A DNA stretch of 64,000 nt from Flavobacterium sp. (GCA_029946065.1 JAQSDU010000014.1:615260-679259), one strand, 5' to 3'. Numbered from the stretch's first letter, positions 1-9,391 are shown. Translations and numbers: made by a program. The notes: a model not told the origin generated them from the sequence alone.

Positions 1-2
1 TG

Positions 3-152
3 GGAACGTTTTTCCATTTTCAAATGAGCAGACCATTTTATGAAGAGCTATTCGGACTAAAAACGGAAGCCGATTTTGACAATTACGTCAAAAATGAGCT
101 TACCAATCACATCAAAAAAACCATTAAAGCACTTTTATTGTATGAAAGTTAG
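3..152 (+). CDS. TetR/AcrR-type transcriptional regulator, C-terminal end (partial)
   Basis: The first 150 bases hold an open frame that enters from the left edge and ends at a TAG at 150-152. The visible 49 residues are helical and charged, ending in KALLLYES, and look like the ligand-binding tail of a TetR-family repressor. The DNA-binding domain lies outside the window, so the family call rests mainly on context: TetR repressors are very often encoded directly upstream of TolC/EmrA/EmrB efflux operons. The stop overlaps the start of the next gene by 11 bases, so the two are probably translated as one operon. The repressor would then act on its own efflux operon. Confidence 0.5.
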   Translation, partial: GTFFHFQMSRPFYEELFGLKTEADFDNYVKNELTNHIKKTIKALLLYES

Positions 153-1485
153 ACATTTACTGCTTTTTGCGGTTTTCCTTATCGGAATTTCATCTGCAAA
201 CGCACAGCAAAAAACCAATTTGACACTCAAAGACGCTGTAAACATGGCACTCACAAACAGCAATCAAACGGGTTTGGCAACAGCTAGAGTGGCCACCAAA
301 AATTATGAATTGCAGACCGTGAAAGACAATCGCTATCCAGACATGAAAATTTCCGGACAGTACCTGCGCCTTACCAATGCCAATGTAAAACTCAAATCCA
401 GCGGGACAACCGAAACAGATCCAAACGCCGAGCCAGCAGCTTCGCCAAAAGTCAATTCGCTTGCCATCGGTCAAGCAAATGTGTCCATGCCACTTTTTTC
501 AGGTTTTAAACTCAAAAACAGCATCGTGGCTTCGGAAAATTTATACAAAGCCGAAGTTGCCAACGCTGCTTATACCAACGAAGAAATCGCCATGCATGTT
601 ATCGAATATTATGCAGACATGTATAAAGCACAAAAATCTGTCGAATTGCTCAAAGAAAGTCTCAAAAGCAGCCAACAGCGTGTAACCGATTTTACGGCTT
701 TAGAAAAAAACGGCATTATTGCGCGCAACGACTTACTCAAATCAGAACTGCAGCTTTCCAAAGTGCAATTGTCATTGGATGAAGCAGAGAAGAACCTGCG
801 CATCATCAATTATAACCTCGTGACTTTATTGAAAATGCCTGTTGGATCACAAATTGAAGTCAATCCGGACAATATCGAATCGGATCTATTTTCGAAAAAA
901 GTAAATTCAGAAGCCGAAGCACTTCAAAACAGGAAAGATTTAGAAGCTATAAAATACCAAAGTCTTGCCAGCGATGCTAGTATTAAAGTTGCCAAAAGTG
1001 GCTATTACCCTGCGCTATCATTAACTGGAGGTTATGCCGCAATCTATTTGCAAAATGTAGTAACTGTAACCAATGCTGTGAATTTCGGCATTGGCGTTTC
1101 CTACAACCTAAGTTCCATTTTTAAAACCGGAAAAGAAGTAAAAGCCGCCAAAAGCCGCGCCGACGAGGTGAAAATGCAACAACAAATCATGACCGATAAC
1201 ATCAAATCGGAAATCGTTGCCGCACAAGAAAACTATGATTTGTCTATCAAACAGAACAAAGTTTACACCGAAGCGGTTACACAAGCCGATGAAAACTACC
1301 GCATCGTAAAAGATAAATACGACAACGGCCTTTCCGATACCAATGACTTGCTAGAAGCCGATGTAGAGGATTTATCCGCAAAAATTAACGTCGCTTACGC
1401 AAAAGCCAATATGGTGCTCAAATTCTACGAATTGCTCGAAGCCACCGGCAACTTGACACAATCTTTCAATCTTTCAAACAAATAA
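142..1485 (+). CDS. TolC-family outer membrane efflux protein
   Basis: Outer membrane channel of a tripartite drug exporter. The frame is open from 76, but the ATG at 142 is the better start because it opens directly into a signal peptide (MKVRHLLLFAVFLIGISSANA, cut before QQ). This gives 447 residues, normal for TolC-like proteins. Two long alpha-helical repeats with heptad-like Lys/Glu/Ala content are visible, each with the usual motif: NLTLKDAVNMAL near the N-terminus, then the repeat after about residue 230 (SEAEALQNRKDLEAIKY). The strand segment ALSLTGGYAAIY fits the beta-barrel part. The start overlaps the regulator stop, and the membrane-fusion gene begins 6 bases after its stop. It is the first structural gene of the efflux operon. 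Confidence 0.9.
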   Translation: MKVRHLLLFAVFLIGISSANAQQKTNLTLKDAVNMALTNSNQTGLATARVATKNYELQTVKDNRYPDMKISGQYLRLTNANVKLKSSGTTETDPNAEPAASPKVNSLAIGQANVSMPLFSGFKLKNSIVASENLYKAEVANAAYTNEEIAMHVIEYYADMYKAQKSVELLKESLKSSQQRVTDFTALEKNGIIARNDLLKSELQLSKVQLSLDEAEKNLRIINYNLVTLLKMPVGSQIEVNPDNIESDLFSKKVNSEAEALQNRKDLEAIKYQSLASDASIKVAKSGYYPALSLTGGYAAIYLQNVVTVTNAVNFGIGVSYNLSSIFKTGKEVKAAKSRADEVKMQQQIMTDNIKSEIVAAQENYDLSIKQNKVYTEAVTQADENYRIVKDKYDNGLSDTNDLLEADVEDLSAKINVAYAKANMVLKFYELLEATGNLTQSFNLSNK

Positions 1486-1491
1486 TATCCC

Positions 1492-2562
1492 ATGGAAAAG
1501 AAAAAAACCAATACTAAATTCATACTGATATTCGCTGTTCTTATCATTTTAGGCGGCACTTATGGCGGTTACAAATACATCCACTCGCTATCGCACGAAA
1601 CTACAGATGATGCGCAAATCGAGAAAAACATGAACCCAATTATCCCACGTGTTTCTGGTTATATTACAAAAGTATATGTAAAGGATAATGATTTCGTAAA
1701 GAAAGGTGATACCTTATTCACCATCGACAACAAAGATTATCTCGTAAAAGTGGAAGAAGCCAAAGCCAATCTCGCCGCAGCCGAAGGCAGTTACGCCGCA
1801 TCCAAAGCCGATATCGGAAGCGCACAAGCTGGTGTTTCTGTTTCTGATGCCAATATCCAATCGGCTGGAGGCAGCATCGAAACCGCTAAAATTCGCCTGA
1901 AAAGAGCAACTGACGATTATGAGCGTTATAACAATTTGTATAAAAATCATTCGATCACAAAACAGCAATTCGAACAAGCCGAAGCTGCAAAACTCGAAGC
2001 ACAAAGCCAGCTAAAAATCCTTCAGGACCAACAAAAAGCAACGGCTTTCCAAAAAACAGTCGCCGCATCAAGAACTAACGTTACCAGCAAACAAGCCGAC
2101 GTAGCCGCTGCCAATATCAAAAGAGCACAGGCTTTGCTCGAAGCAGCCGAATTGAATTTATCTTACACTTGCATAATCGCATCCATCGACGGACAGCTTT
2201 CAAAAGTTAGCGTGCAACCGGGCCAATTCTTGCAGCAAGGTCAGTCATTATTCTATATTATCAACAACCAAGAAGTATGGGTAATCGCTAATTTCAAGGA
2301 AACACAGCTGGATAAAATGGCCATCGGACAAAAAGTTACCGTTCGCGTTGACGCCTATCCCGACACAGATTTTGAAGGCGCCATCACCTCATTTTCTCCC
2401 GCAACCGGTGCTAGATTTTCGATTTTGCCTCCAGACAATGCCACAGGAAATTTCGTGAAAACCATCCAGCGTTTGCCTGTAAAAATCAGCCTGAATGAAA
2501 ACGAAAAAACAAAAACCCTACGTCCCGGAATGAACGTTGACGTGGATGTACATATAAAATAA
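1492..2562 (+). CDS. HlyD/EmrA-family membrane fusion protein
   Basis: Periplasmic adaptor linking the inner membrane exporter to the TolC channel. Residues about 9-28 form a single N-terminal membrane anchor. They are followed by TTDDAQIEKNMNPIIPRVSG, the typical EmrA/HlyD entry into the lipoyl half-motif (GYITKVYVKDNDFVKKGDTL). Residues about 90-215 are an Ala/Gln/Lys-rich coiled-coil hairpin, and the second lipoyl half and beta-barrel follow (SKVSVQPGQFLQQGQSL; FKETQLDKMAIGQKVTVRVD). At 356 residues it has the family's usual length. It sits between the TolC gene (6-bp gap) and the EmrB gene (63-bp gap). Confidence 0.93.
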   Translation: MEKKKTNTKFILIFAVLIILGGTYGGYKYIHSLSHETTDDAQIEKNMNPIIPRVSGYITKVYVKDNDFVKKGDTLFTIDNKDYLVKVEEAKANLAAAEGSYAASKADIGSAQAGVSVSDANIQSAGGSIETAKIRLKRATDDYERYNNLYKNHSITKQQFEQAEAAKLEAQSQLKILQDQQKATAFQKTVAASRTNVTSKQADVAAANIKRAQALLEAAELNLSYTCIIASIDGQLSKVSVQPGQFLQQGQSLFYIINNQEVWVIANFKETQLDKMAIGQKVTVRVDAYPDTDFEGAITSFSPATGARFSILPPDNATGNFVKTIQRLPVKISLNENEKTKTLRPGMNVDVDVHIK

Positions 2563-2625
2563 TTTATGAGTTAAAATTTATGATCTTAAATCTAAAGTCT
2601 TAAATATTAAATAACAACCAACAAA
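2563..2625. repeat. Short AT-rich word-repeat spacer inside the efflux operon
   Basis: The 63-bp spacer is made of short related words (ATTTATGAGTTAAA, ATTTATGATCTTAAA, TCTAAAGTCTTAAA, TATTAAATAA). It has no obvious gene or terminator. It is one of several spacers here built from degenerate short repeats, each with its own word. Confidence 0.5.
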
Positions 2626-4212
2626 ATGGCTGCAACAGTACAAGCAGACGATTTAGTAGAATACGGCTTCAGGCGCGTTATCATCACGATAACCGCTGTG
2701 ATGTGCGCCTTGCTAGAAATCGTCGATACAACCATTGTAAATGTCGCTTTAACCAATATGCGCGGAAGTCTCGGCGCCACATTAACCGATGTCGCATGGG
2801 TGATTACAGCTTATGCAATTGCGAACGTAATCGTAATTCCGATGACGAGTTGGCTGTCACAGCAATTTGGACGGCGGAATTATTTTGCGGTTTCTATTAT
2901 AATCTTTACCGTTTCATCATTTCTTTGCGGAAATGCGTCTAATATTTGGGAACTCGTTGCCTTCCGGTTCGTGCAAGGATTGGGCGGCGGCGCATTGCTC
3001 GTAACCGCACAAACCATCATCACCGAAAGTTATCCCGTCGCCAAACGTGGAATGGCACAAGCGATTTACGGAATGGGCGTCATCGTCGGACCAACATTAG
3101 GACCGCCATTGGGTGGTTATCTAGTTGACCATTTTTCATGGCCTTATATATTTTACATCAATATTCCACTTGGAATTATAGCGACAATACTAACATTAAG
3201 TTTCGTAAAAAGTCCGAAATACGGCGAAAAACTCAAAGCCAGCCAAGTAGATTGGTGGGGTATATTTTTTCTTGCGTCATTTATCGGCTCCTTACAGTTT
3301 GTCCTCGAACACGGGCAGCAAGACGACTGGTTCAACGATAGTTTAATTACAACATTAAGCATCGTATTTGTAGTCGGATTACTTGCATTTATATGGCGGG
3401 AACTTACCTATAAGCACCCAATTGTAAACCTAAGCGTATTAAAAGATGGTAATTTGCGTATTGGTATTGTCATGTGTTTTATACTCGGATTCGGACTCTA
3501 CGGCTCCACGCTTGTCATCCCGATTTATACCCAGCAAACATTAGGATGGACGGCTACAGATGCCGGATTACTGTTGATTCCTGGTTCACTCACCACTGCT
3601 TTTCTAATGCCTATTATCGGCAAAATGATTCAAAACGGTGTGCCACAAGGCTATATGGTAGGAGTCGGTTTCGTAATTTTCTTTTTCTTTACCTTTTCTA
3701 TGCGCAACCTGATGACCGTTGATACCGGCACAGAGCACATGTTTTGGCCATTGATTTTAAGGGGAATTGGTTTAGGATTGCTTTTTGTACCGATTACAAC
3801 GCTGTCATTATCTACTTTAAAAGGAAAAAATATTGGCGAAGGCGCTGCATTTACCGGAATGATGCGACAATTGGGAGGTTCTTTCGGTATCGCGATCATC
3901 ACCACTTTTATCACGCGTTTCACTCAAAAACATCGGGTTGATTTGGTGTCGCATCTTGACGGCAGCAGACTCGAAGTGCAACAAAGAATTGCATTACTAC
4001 AAAAAGGTTTTATGTCGAAAGGCTTCAGTCCAAACCAAGCATTAGACAAAGCCCATCAGGTTTTAGACTATTCGGTTATGAAACAAGCAACGGTAATGTC
4101 TTATATGGACATTTTTATGTACTTGGGCGTTATGTTCCTTTGCTGTATTCCGATTATATTTTTGATCAAACGCGGGAAAAACAAGGTCAATCCTGCGGAT
4201 GCAATGCACTAG
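2626..4212 (+). CDS. EmrB/QacA-family (DHA2) MFS drug exporter
   Basis: Proton-driven inner membrane drug pump of the 14-helix DHA2 family, 528 residues. Helix 1 carries the family signature LLEIVDTTIVNVAL. The loop after helix 2 has WLSQQFGRRNYF (motif A), and the antiporter motif C is visible as GPTLGPPLGGYLVDHFSW. A further LRGIGLGLLFVPIT segment and MMRQLGGSFGIAI helix also match EmrB. With the preceding TolC and EmrA proteins it makes a complete tripartite efflux pump. The substrate cannot be read from sequence. Confidence 0.94.
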   Translation: MAATVQADDLVEYGFRRVIITITAVMCALLEIVDTTIVNVALTNMRGSLGATLTDVAWVITAYAIANVIVIPMTSWLSQQFGRRNYFAVSIIIFTVSSFLCGNASNIWELVAFRFVQGLGGGALLVTAQTIITESYPVAKRGMAQAIYGMGVIVGPTLGPPLGGYLVDHFSWPYIFYINIPLGIIATILTLSFVKSPKYGEKLKASQVDWWGIFFLASFIGSLQFVLEHGQQDDWFNDSLITTLSIVFVVGLLAFIWRELTYKHPIVNLSVLKDGNLRIGIVMCFILGFGLYGSTLVIPIYTQQTLGWTATDAGLLLIPGSLTTAFLMPIIGKMIQNGVPQGYMVGVGFVIFFFFTFSMRNLMTVDTGTEHMFWPLILRGIGLGLLFVPITTLSLSTLKGKNIGEGAAFTGMMRQLGGSFGIAIITTFITRFTQKHRVDLVSHLDGSRLEVQQRIALLQKGFMSKGFSPNQALDKAHQVLDYSVMKQATVMSYMDIFMYLGVMFLCCIPIIFLIKRGKNKVNPADAMH

Positions 4213-4498
4213 GAAATTACAAATATCAAAAAGCAAATTCCAATCTTCACTTAGCCCATTTTGATTTGGTATTTCTCTCGAAATTTCGGAATGACAGTTG
4301 GAATTTCGGAATTTCTGTCAAAACGGCAAATTATACCATTAGTGCATATAAATTTGCCGCGTTTTTGGAAATGACTTTGTCAGTATTCTTGCGGAAAAGA
4401 CAAGGATTATTGCTGGTAAATGATTACAGAAAACTTCATAAATTTACTGTTAACGATTGCCAAATCATCCATTTATTGTGTTTTCAACTGTTTCAGTA
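4213..4498. other. Intergenic region with imperfect hairpin and degenerate repeat remnant
   Basis: This stretch lies between the convergent emrB-like and hydrolase genes. TGACAG at 4292-4297 can pair with CTGTCA at 4315-4320, with GGAATTTCGGAATT in the loop. The segment around 4273-4296 (CTCTCGAAATTTCGGAATGA) resembles the sequence near 40843-40863 that ends in CTCGGAATGACA. An open frame crosses it on the plus strand, but its first part overlaps the exporter gene and the product looks like nothing, so I do not call a gene. Confidence 0.4.
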
Positions 4499-5320
4499 CT
4501 AAGCTTTAATAAAAGCCAAAATATCTGAATTAATAGTTGACGCCTCTGTTGTAGGCATCCCATGAGGAAATCCTGGATAAGTAATTAACGTACCATTTTT
4601 TAAAAGTTGTGCGGCTTTTAATGCGGTGGTAGCATAAGGAACAATTTGGTCGTCTTCACCATGCAGTACAAGAACAGGCAGATCAACACTTTTAAGGTCT
4701 TCTGTAAAATCTGTTTCAGAAAATACCTTCACGCAATCATAGTGGGCTTTAATACCTCCCATCATTCCTTGCCGCCACCAATTATCTTGAATGCCTTTTT
4801 TTACGTTTGCCCCTTCGCGGTTATAACCATAAAACGGAAATGTGATATCTTGATAAAATTGCTGTCTATTATTGGCTGTATTAAAGCGTATGTCATCAAA
4901 TACTTCCATCGGAACGCCATCAGGATTATTCTCATCTTTAATCATATAAGGCGTTACTGCGCTTATCAGTACTGCTTTTGCTACACGTGCTTGCCCATGT
5001 TGCGCTACATATCTTATGGCTTCTCCACCGCCAGTTGAATGACCAATATGTATAGCATCCTTCAAGTCTAAAAATGCTGTAAGCTCAGCCACATCTGCTG
5101 CATAGGTATCCATATCATTACCCGTTGCTGTTTGTGTTGACCTCCCATGCCCTCTGCGGTCATGAGCGATAACTCTAAAGCCTTCTTTTAAAAAAAACAT
5201 CATTTGTGCGTCCCAATCATCGGCCGACAATGGCCATCCATGATGAAAGAAGATTGGCTGACCTGTACCCCAATCTTTGTAATAAATTTCAGTTCCGTCC
5301 TTTAATGTAAACTTGCTCAT
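4499..5320 (-). CDS. Alpha/beta hydrolase, non-heme haloperoxidase-like
   Basis: Alpha/beta hydrolase of 273 residues, closest in pattern to cofactor-free chloroperoxidases and arylesterases. Visible features are the oxyanion strand FFHHGWPLSADDWDAQM, the DRRGHGRS loop, and the nucleophile elbow GHSTGG with Ser95. The acid lies in VLHGEDDQIVP, and the catalytic His sits near the end in GFPHGMPTT. No signal peptide is seen, so it is probably cytoplasmic. It is monocistronic, with no close neighbour on its strand. The natural substrate is unknown, and peroxidase activity in this family is often a side reaction. Confidence 0.9.
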   Translation of the reverse strand: MSKFTLKDGTEIYYKDWGTGQPIFFHHGWPLSADDWDAQMMFFLKEGFRVIAHDRRGHGRSTQTATGNDMDTYAADVAELTAFLDLKDAIHIGHSTGGGEAIRYVAQHGQARVAKAVLISAVTPYMIKDENNPDGVPMEVFDDIRFNTANNRQQFYQDITFPFYGYNREGANVKKGIQDNWWRQGMMGGIKAHYDCVKVFSETDFTEDLKSVDLPVLVLHGEDDQIVPYATTALKAAQLLKNGTLITYPGFPHGMPTTEASTINSDILAFIKA

Positions 5321-5842
5321 TTTTATTTGGTTTAAATGGTTATTAATTTCTAAAAGTAAACGTATCCCATCGACACGAAAGTAAAAAACTAAATACGTAT
5401 TTCGTGCTCTAATACATATAATTAACCCGTTGGGTACAATTATATAATACTACAACTTATTTAAATCAGTGCCCATCCGCAAAAAATTGCGTCATCTGCT
5501 CCCGAAGTTTCGTTACCAATATTGACCAAAATTGTATTTAGCGGTGCCTAAATTTAAGAAAATGGAACGCGAATGGTGCGAATAATAGCAGATTTCCGCA
5601 GATTTTGGAAAGAATAAATATTACACATGTGGCAAAAAAAATTGAATTAAACCTAACAGGGATAACTATTAAACTTTGTTGTCTTTTTATTTAGCGTTGA
5701 CTCTTACAACTATACCAAACGTATAGGGACTTTGTGATCCTACACCAATTTCAGAGCTGAGTACTTTTGATGACCGAAAACGAAGTTATGAAAAAACTAG
5801 TTCAATTTGCACAAGTGTGCTGCAATATCATCAAAACTTATG
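5321..5842. other. Gene-free intergenic region
   Basis: These 522 bases hold no convincing gene. TACTTTCG, read on the minus strand at 5376-5383, is one mismatch from the TAnnTTTG promoter box and could serve the hydrolase gene. The segment 5560-5620 (GAACGCGAATGG, AGATTTCCGCAGATTT) looks like decayed short-word repeats of the kind seen in other spacers. I see no tRNA, no strong terminator and no insertion sequence ends. Confidence 0.4.
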
Positions 5843-6274
5843 TTAGCGACTGTGAATACTTTCTGAACGCAATTGTTGTTGTAATGAATTCTTAACATTG
5901 TATAATTCGAGTGGCAAATTTCCATGTTTGACTTCTATAAATGTAATTATTTCCATAATTCTCTCATTCAGTTTTTTATTTGATTTTAATCTTTCAAATG
6001 TTTGAATGTTACTTGTTGAAATTGACACTTTATACAGCAAAGAAATAATTTCTTCTAATACTGTTGAATCAATACTTTCAAGTTTAAATCTTAAAGTGTC
6101 GAATTCAATTTCAGTGATATCAAAAAGTGTAAAATTCAATTTTTGTTTCAGGTGTGAATTCAACGCAACAAATTTATCTAATTCTGTTTTCTTACATCTA
6201 TCGAATATCCAATCTAAAAATTCTGAAAATTTTTCAATCATCAATTCTATTACAATAAAACTTGGTTGTGCCAT
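5843..6274 (-). CDS. Hypothetical protein, unrecognised
   Basis: A 143-residue frame that I do not recognise. The product is soluble, predicted mostly helical, and rich in Leu, Glu, Lys and Ser (for example KFSEFLDWIFDRCKKTELDKF). It has no signal peptide, metal motif or membrane segment. A shorter frame on the opposite strand (6006-6281) covers the same DNA, but the minus-strand frame is longer and its composition looks more protein-like. It lies between a gene-free stretch and a DUF2490 gene, and could be a strain-specific gene. Confidence 0.5.
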   Translation of the reverse strand: MAQPSFIVIELMIEKFSEFLDWIFDRCKKTELDKFVALNSHLKQKLNFTLFDITEIEFDTLRFKLESIDSTVLEEIISLLYKVSISTSNIQTFERLKSNKKLNERIMEIITFIEVKHGNLPLELYNVKNSLQQQLRSESIHSR

Positions 6275-6356
6275 TAAATAATTATTTTATTTGGCTGCAT
6301 TCTGCGCAACTTGAGCCGCATAGTCGCTAAATACCTGTCAAATCAACTACATGTCT

Positions 6357-7034
6357 TCAGAATGGCAAATTATTATATACCATCAACTGAAACTGAGAGC
6401 GGCTTTTTCCAGGCAAAAACTGCGTCATATAACCCGCTTCAAAACGCACATATTTGTTCAAGCAATAGCCTATGCCCCCATAAACACGGTTGCGATCATA
6501 ATGATTTTCTTTCGTATTTATAAAAATCTCATTGTACGCCGACGCATAAACCGCATGTGACTCCATAACTTTTTTATTGATCGGAACGTTGACCGAAAGG
6601 AAATACCTGACACGCATCTTGAAATCATCTTCAATAAAGCGTTGCTCAAATCGATAGCGGTGCTGCAAGTTCACCCTTCCAAATTGCTGTCGCGTAATAA
6701 ACTGTTCGAAGATACGATGCTCAGTAGTTATAACTTTATCACCCGATAAATTATAAGGCTCCGAGCGGATAAAAGCATACCCAATCAACACATTGTTATT
6801 GTTCTCACTCAGGTCATATCCAATCCCTGTGCGCAGCATTAACTGCTCTAGATCTCCGGCAAAATTATAATTACGATATTGCACTTCGTTATGCCAATTC
6901 CATCTTTTACTGAACTTCTGGTTACCAAAATAGATGAACCAGTTTCCTGTATTGGAGTCTTGTGCAACAGCAGAAAAGCCGCCAATAAAAAAAATAACGC
7001 ACAAGAGGTATTTGCTGCAATTTTTTAAAATCAT
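6357..7034 (-). CDS. DUF2490 family outer membrane beta-barrel protein
   Basis: A 225-residue exported protein: signal peptide about 1-25 (ending FSAVAQ), then NTGNWFIYFGNQKFSKRWNW and a run of alternating polar/hydrophobic strands. The protein ends in an aromatic residue (NNLPF), as outer membrane barrels do. The EVQYRNYNF and QHRYRFEQRF motifs are typical of DUF2490 proteins in Bacteroidota; the function of the family is not known. The start lies 3 bases from the stop of yaaA on the same strand, so the two are probably cotranscribed. Confidence 0.82.
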   Translation of the reverse strand: MILKNCSKYLLCVIFFIGGFSAVAQDSNTGNWFIYFGNQKFSKRWNWHNEVQYRNYNFAGDLEQLMLRTGIGYDLSENNNNVLIGYAFIRSEPYNLSGDKVITTEHRIFEQFITRQQFGRVNLQHRYRFEQRFIEDDFKMRVRYFLSVNVPINKKVMESHAVYASAYNEIFINTKENHYDRNRVYGGIGYCLNKYVRFEAGYMTQFLPGKSRSQFQLMVYNNLPF

Positions 7035-7037
7035 ATC

Positions 7038-7796
7038 TTATCGTGTAAAAACCAATTGATTACCTTTTGATAAATTCGCATCAAACTGATAGCCTTCGTA
7101 ATTAAATCCTTTTAAATCGTCAATGGTTTTAGCATTTGTATCGACAATATAGCGCACCATTAAGCCCCTTGCCTTTTTGGCAAAAAAACTGATAATTTTT
7201 AATTTCCCGTCTTTATAATCTTTGAATTCCGGAGTGATTACCGGCACTTTTAGCGCTTTCATATCTACCGCATCAAAATATTCCTTGCTTGCGAGATTGA
7301 TGAATAATTCGCCTTTCTTGAGTTCTTTGTTCAATGCATCGGTAATTGTTTTTTTCCAGTATTTGTATAGGTTTTCGTGGTCGCCAACAGGCAATTTCGT
7401 CCCCATTTCCAATCGGTATGGTTGGATCAAATCTAGTGGTTTTAGCAAACCGTACAATCCTGATAAAATTCTCAATCTATTTTGCAGTTCGTCCATTTTT
7501 TCAAGCGGAATTGTATAAGCATCCAAACCCAAATATACATCGCCGTTAAAGGCATAAACGGCTGGGCGTGCATTTTCTGGTTTGAAAGGCGTTTTCCAAA
7601 CTTTATTGCGTTTCCAATTCAGTTCTGCAAGATTGTCGGAAATTTCCATTAATTCAGAAAGTTGTTTGGGCGATTTCTTTTTTACAACCGCATTTACTTC
7701 CTTACTTTGCTTCATAAAAGCACTTTTAGTGAATTTTTCTGTAGGGAGCGGACTTTCAAAATCAAGCGATTTGGCGGGAGATAAGACTATTTTCAT
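7038..7796 (-). CDS. yaaA: Peroxide stress protein YaaA (UPF0246/DUF328)
   Basis: YaaA lowers intracellular free iron during hydrogen peroxide stress in E. coli. The frame is open to 7826, but the family N-terminus MKIVLSPAKSLDFE starts at 7796, so the ten extra upstream residues are left out. The 252-residue product shows the conserved YAFNGDVYLGLDA, LRILSGLYGLLKPLD, YRLEMGTKLP and INLASKEYFDAV blocks, and the basic FFAKKARGLMVRYI segment. Length and motifs are normal. It lies just upstream of the DUF2490 gene. Confidence 0.93.
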   Translation of the reverse strand: MKIVLSPAKSLDFESPLPTEKFTKSAFMKQSKEVNAVVKKKSPKQLSELMEISDNLAELNWKRNKVWKTPFKPENARPAVYAFNGDVYLGLDAYTIPLEKMDELQNRLRILSGLYGLLKPLDLIQPYRLEMGTKLPVGDHENLYKYWKKTITDALNKELKKGELFINLASKEYFDAVDMKALKVPVITPEFKDYKDGKLKIISFFAKKARGLMVRYIVDTNAKTIDDLKGFNYEGYQFDANLSKGNQLVFTR

Positions 7797-7811
7797 TTTT
7801 TTATTTTGATA

Positions 7812-7852
7812 CTTCCAAAAATACAAAATCCCGAAATATAACTTCCGGGATT
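7812..7852 (-). terminator. Intrinsic terminator downstream of hutH
   Basis: Read on the minus strand, the stem AATCCCG (7846-7852) pairs with CGGGATT (7827-7833) and is followed by a T-rich tail (TTGTATTTTT). It lies just past the hutH stop and before yaaA, so it probably separates the two units. Confidence 0.65.
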
Positions 7853-7882
7853 CATTATCAAATTTTCTAATTGTCGTATTTG

Positions 7883-9391
7883 CTAATTAAAAAGTTCTTC
7901 TTCTATCTGGAAACTTCTTAAAAAAGCAATCGTATTCTCTATATCATAATGCAAAATTCTGTCTTGTTGCACCAAAGGCACCTCTTCACGATAGGTTTTT
8001 AGGAACATTTCGATAAAATCACTCGACTTCAATGGCTCACGGAAATGTATCGCCTGAGAAGCATTCATCAATTCAATCGCTAAAATTCTTTCCAGATTAT
8101 CCATCACACGCAATGCTTTTGTAGCCGCATTGGCGCCCATGCTCACGTGATCTTCCTGTCCGTTCGATGAAACAATGCTATCAATACTCGCAGGCGTTGC
8201 CAATTGTTTGTTCTGGCTGGCAATGCTTGCGGCTGTGTATTGTGGAATCATGAATCCCGAATTTAATCCGGGGTTTTCAACCAAAAACGCCGGCAATCCG
8301 CGCAATCCGGAAATTAACTGGTAGGTTCTTCTTTCAGAAATGCTCCCCAATTCTGCCAAAGCGATGGCGATAAAATCCAACGCCAACGCCAACGGTTGTC
8401 CGTGAAAATTGCCTCCCGAAATGATCTGATCGGAATCGATAAAAATATTAGGATTGTCGGTAACCGAGTTGATTTCGGTCTTAAAAACTTTTTTCACATA
8501 ATCAATTGCGTCTTTCGAAGCACCGTGCACTTGCGGAATACAACGGAACGAATACGGATCTTGAACATGTTGTTTTTGCTGTTCAATAATTTCACTTCCG
8601 TCAAGGAAATCGGAAACCCTTTTTGCCGTCACCACTTGTCCTTTGTGCGGACGGATGTAATGGATTAGTTCATTAAACGGTTCAATTCTGCCATCGAACC
8701 CTTCGAGGGAAATTGCTCCAATTAAATCAGCCAAATAGGAGTATTTGCAGGCTTTTATCAAAACATAAGTACCATATGCGCTCATGAATTGTGTGCCATT
8801 CAACAAGGCCAAACCTTCTTTGGATTGCAAAACAATCGGCTGCCAGTTGAACTTTTCTAAAACTACTTTTGAATGGACTTTTTTTCCTTCAAAATACACT
8901 TCGCCTTCACCCAAAAGCGGCAATGACAAATGGGCCAAAGGTGCCAAATCGCCCGAAGCACCCAGTGAACCTTGTGTATAAATTACGGGTAGAATGTCAT
9001 TATTATAGAAATCAATCAAACGCGCTACAGTGGCCAACTGAACGCCTGAATTGCCATAACTTATCGATTGAATTTTAAGCAAAAGCATTATTTTCACGAT
9101 CTCATGCGGTACTTCTTCACCTGTTCCGCAAGCATGCGATTTGACAAGGTTTTCCTGAAGCTGCGACAGGTTTTCATTGGAGATTTTGATATTGTACAAA
9201 GACCCGAAACCCGTATTAATTCCATAAATCGGCCCGTCGTGGGATTTCATTTTATTGTCGAGATAATCGCGGCATTTTTGGATATTGACTTTGGCTTCTT
9301 CGGAAAGTTCAAGCGTTTTTTGGTGTACTATAATCTCCTGAAGATTGTCTAAAGTCAGTATGTTGGAACTGATATAATGTGTATTGTCCAT
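7883..9391 (-). CDS. hutH: Histidine ammonia-lyase
   Basis: Converts L-histidine to trans-urocanate and ammonia, the first step of histidine degradation. The product has 502 residues, the usual length. The MIO cofactor triad Ala145-Ser146-Gly147 is visible in GSLGASGDLAPLAHLSLP. The YGINTGFGSL loop, NGTQFMSAYG, and the SNGQEDHVSMGANAA segment with catalytic residues are also present. The other hut genes (hutU, hutI, hutG) are not in this window, so the gene stands alone. Phenylalanine/tyrosine lyases share the fold, but the histidine-type active-site loops favour HutH. Confidence 0.95.
   Translation of the reverse strand: MDNTHYISSNILTLDNLQEIIVHQKTLELSEEAKVNIQKCRDYLDNKMKSHDGPIYGINTGFGSLYNIKISNENLSQLQENLVKSHACGTGEEVPHEIVKIMLLLKIQSISYGNSGVQLATVARLIDFYNNDILPVIYTQGSLGASGDLAPLAHLSLPLLGEGEVYFEGKKVHSKVVLEKFNWQPIVLQSKEGLALLNGTQFMSAYGTYVLIKACKYSYLADLIGAISLEGFDGRIEPFNELIHYIRPHKGQVVTAKRVSDFLDGSEIIEQQKQHVQDPYSFRCIPQVHGASKDAIDYVKKVFKTEINSVTDNPNIFIDSDQIISGGNFHGQPLALALDFIAIALAELGSISERRTYQLISGLRGLPAFLVENPGLNSGFMIPQYTAASIASQNKQLATPASIDSIVSSNGQEDHVSMGANAATKALRVMDNLERILAIELMNASQAIHFREPLKSSDFIEMFLKTYREEVPLVQQDRILHYDIENTIAFLRSFQIEEELFN

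Noticed and set aside
4140-4502. Plus-strand frame between the exporter and the hydrolase
   Set aside because: Its first part overlaps the real exporter gene in another frame, and the product has no recognisable features or promoter.
6006-6281. Plus-strand frame opposite the 143-residue gene
   Set aside because: It is shorter, Ser/Asn/Ile-biased and looks like the antisense shadow of the minus-strand frame.
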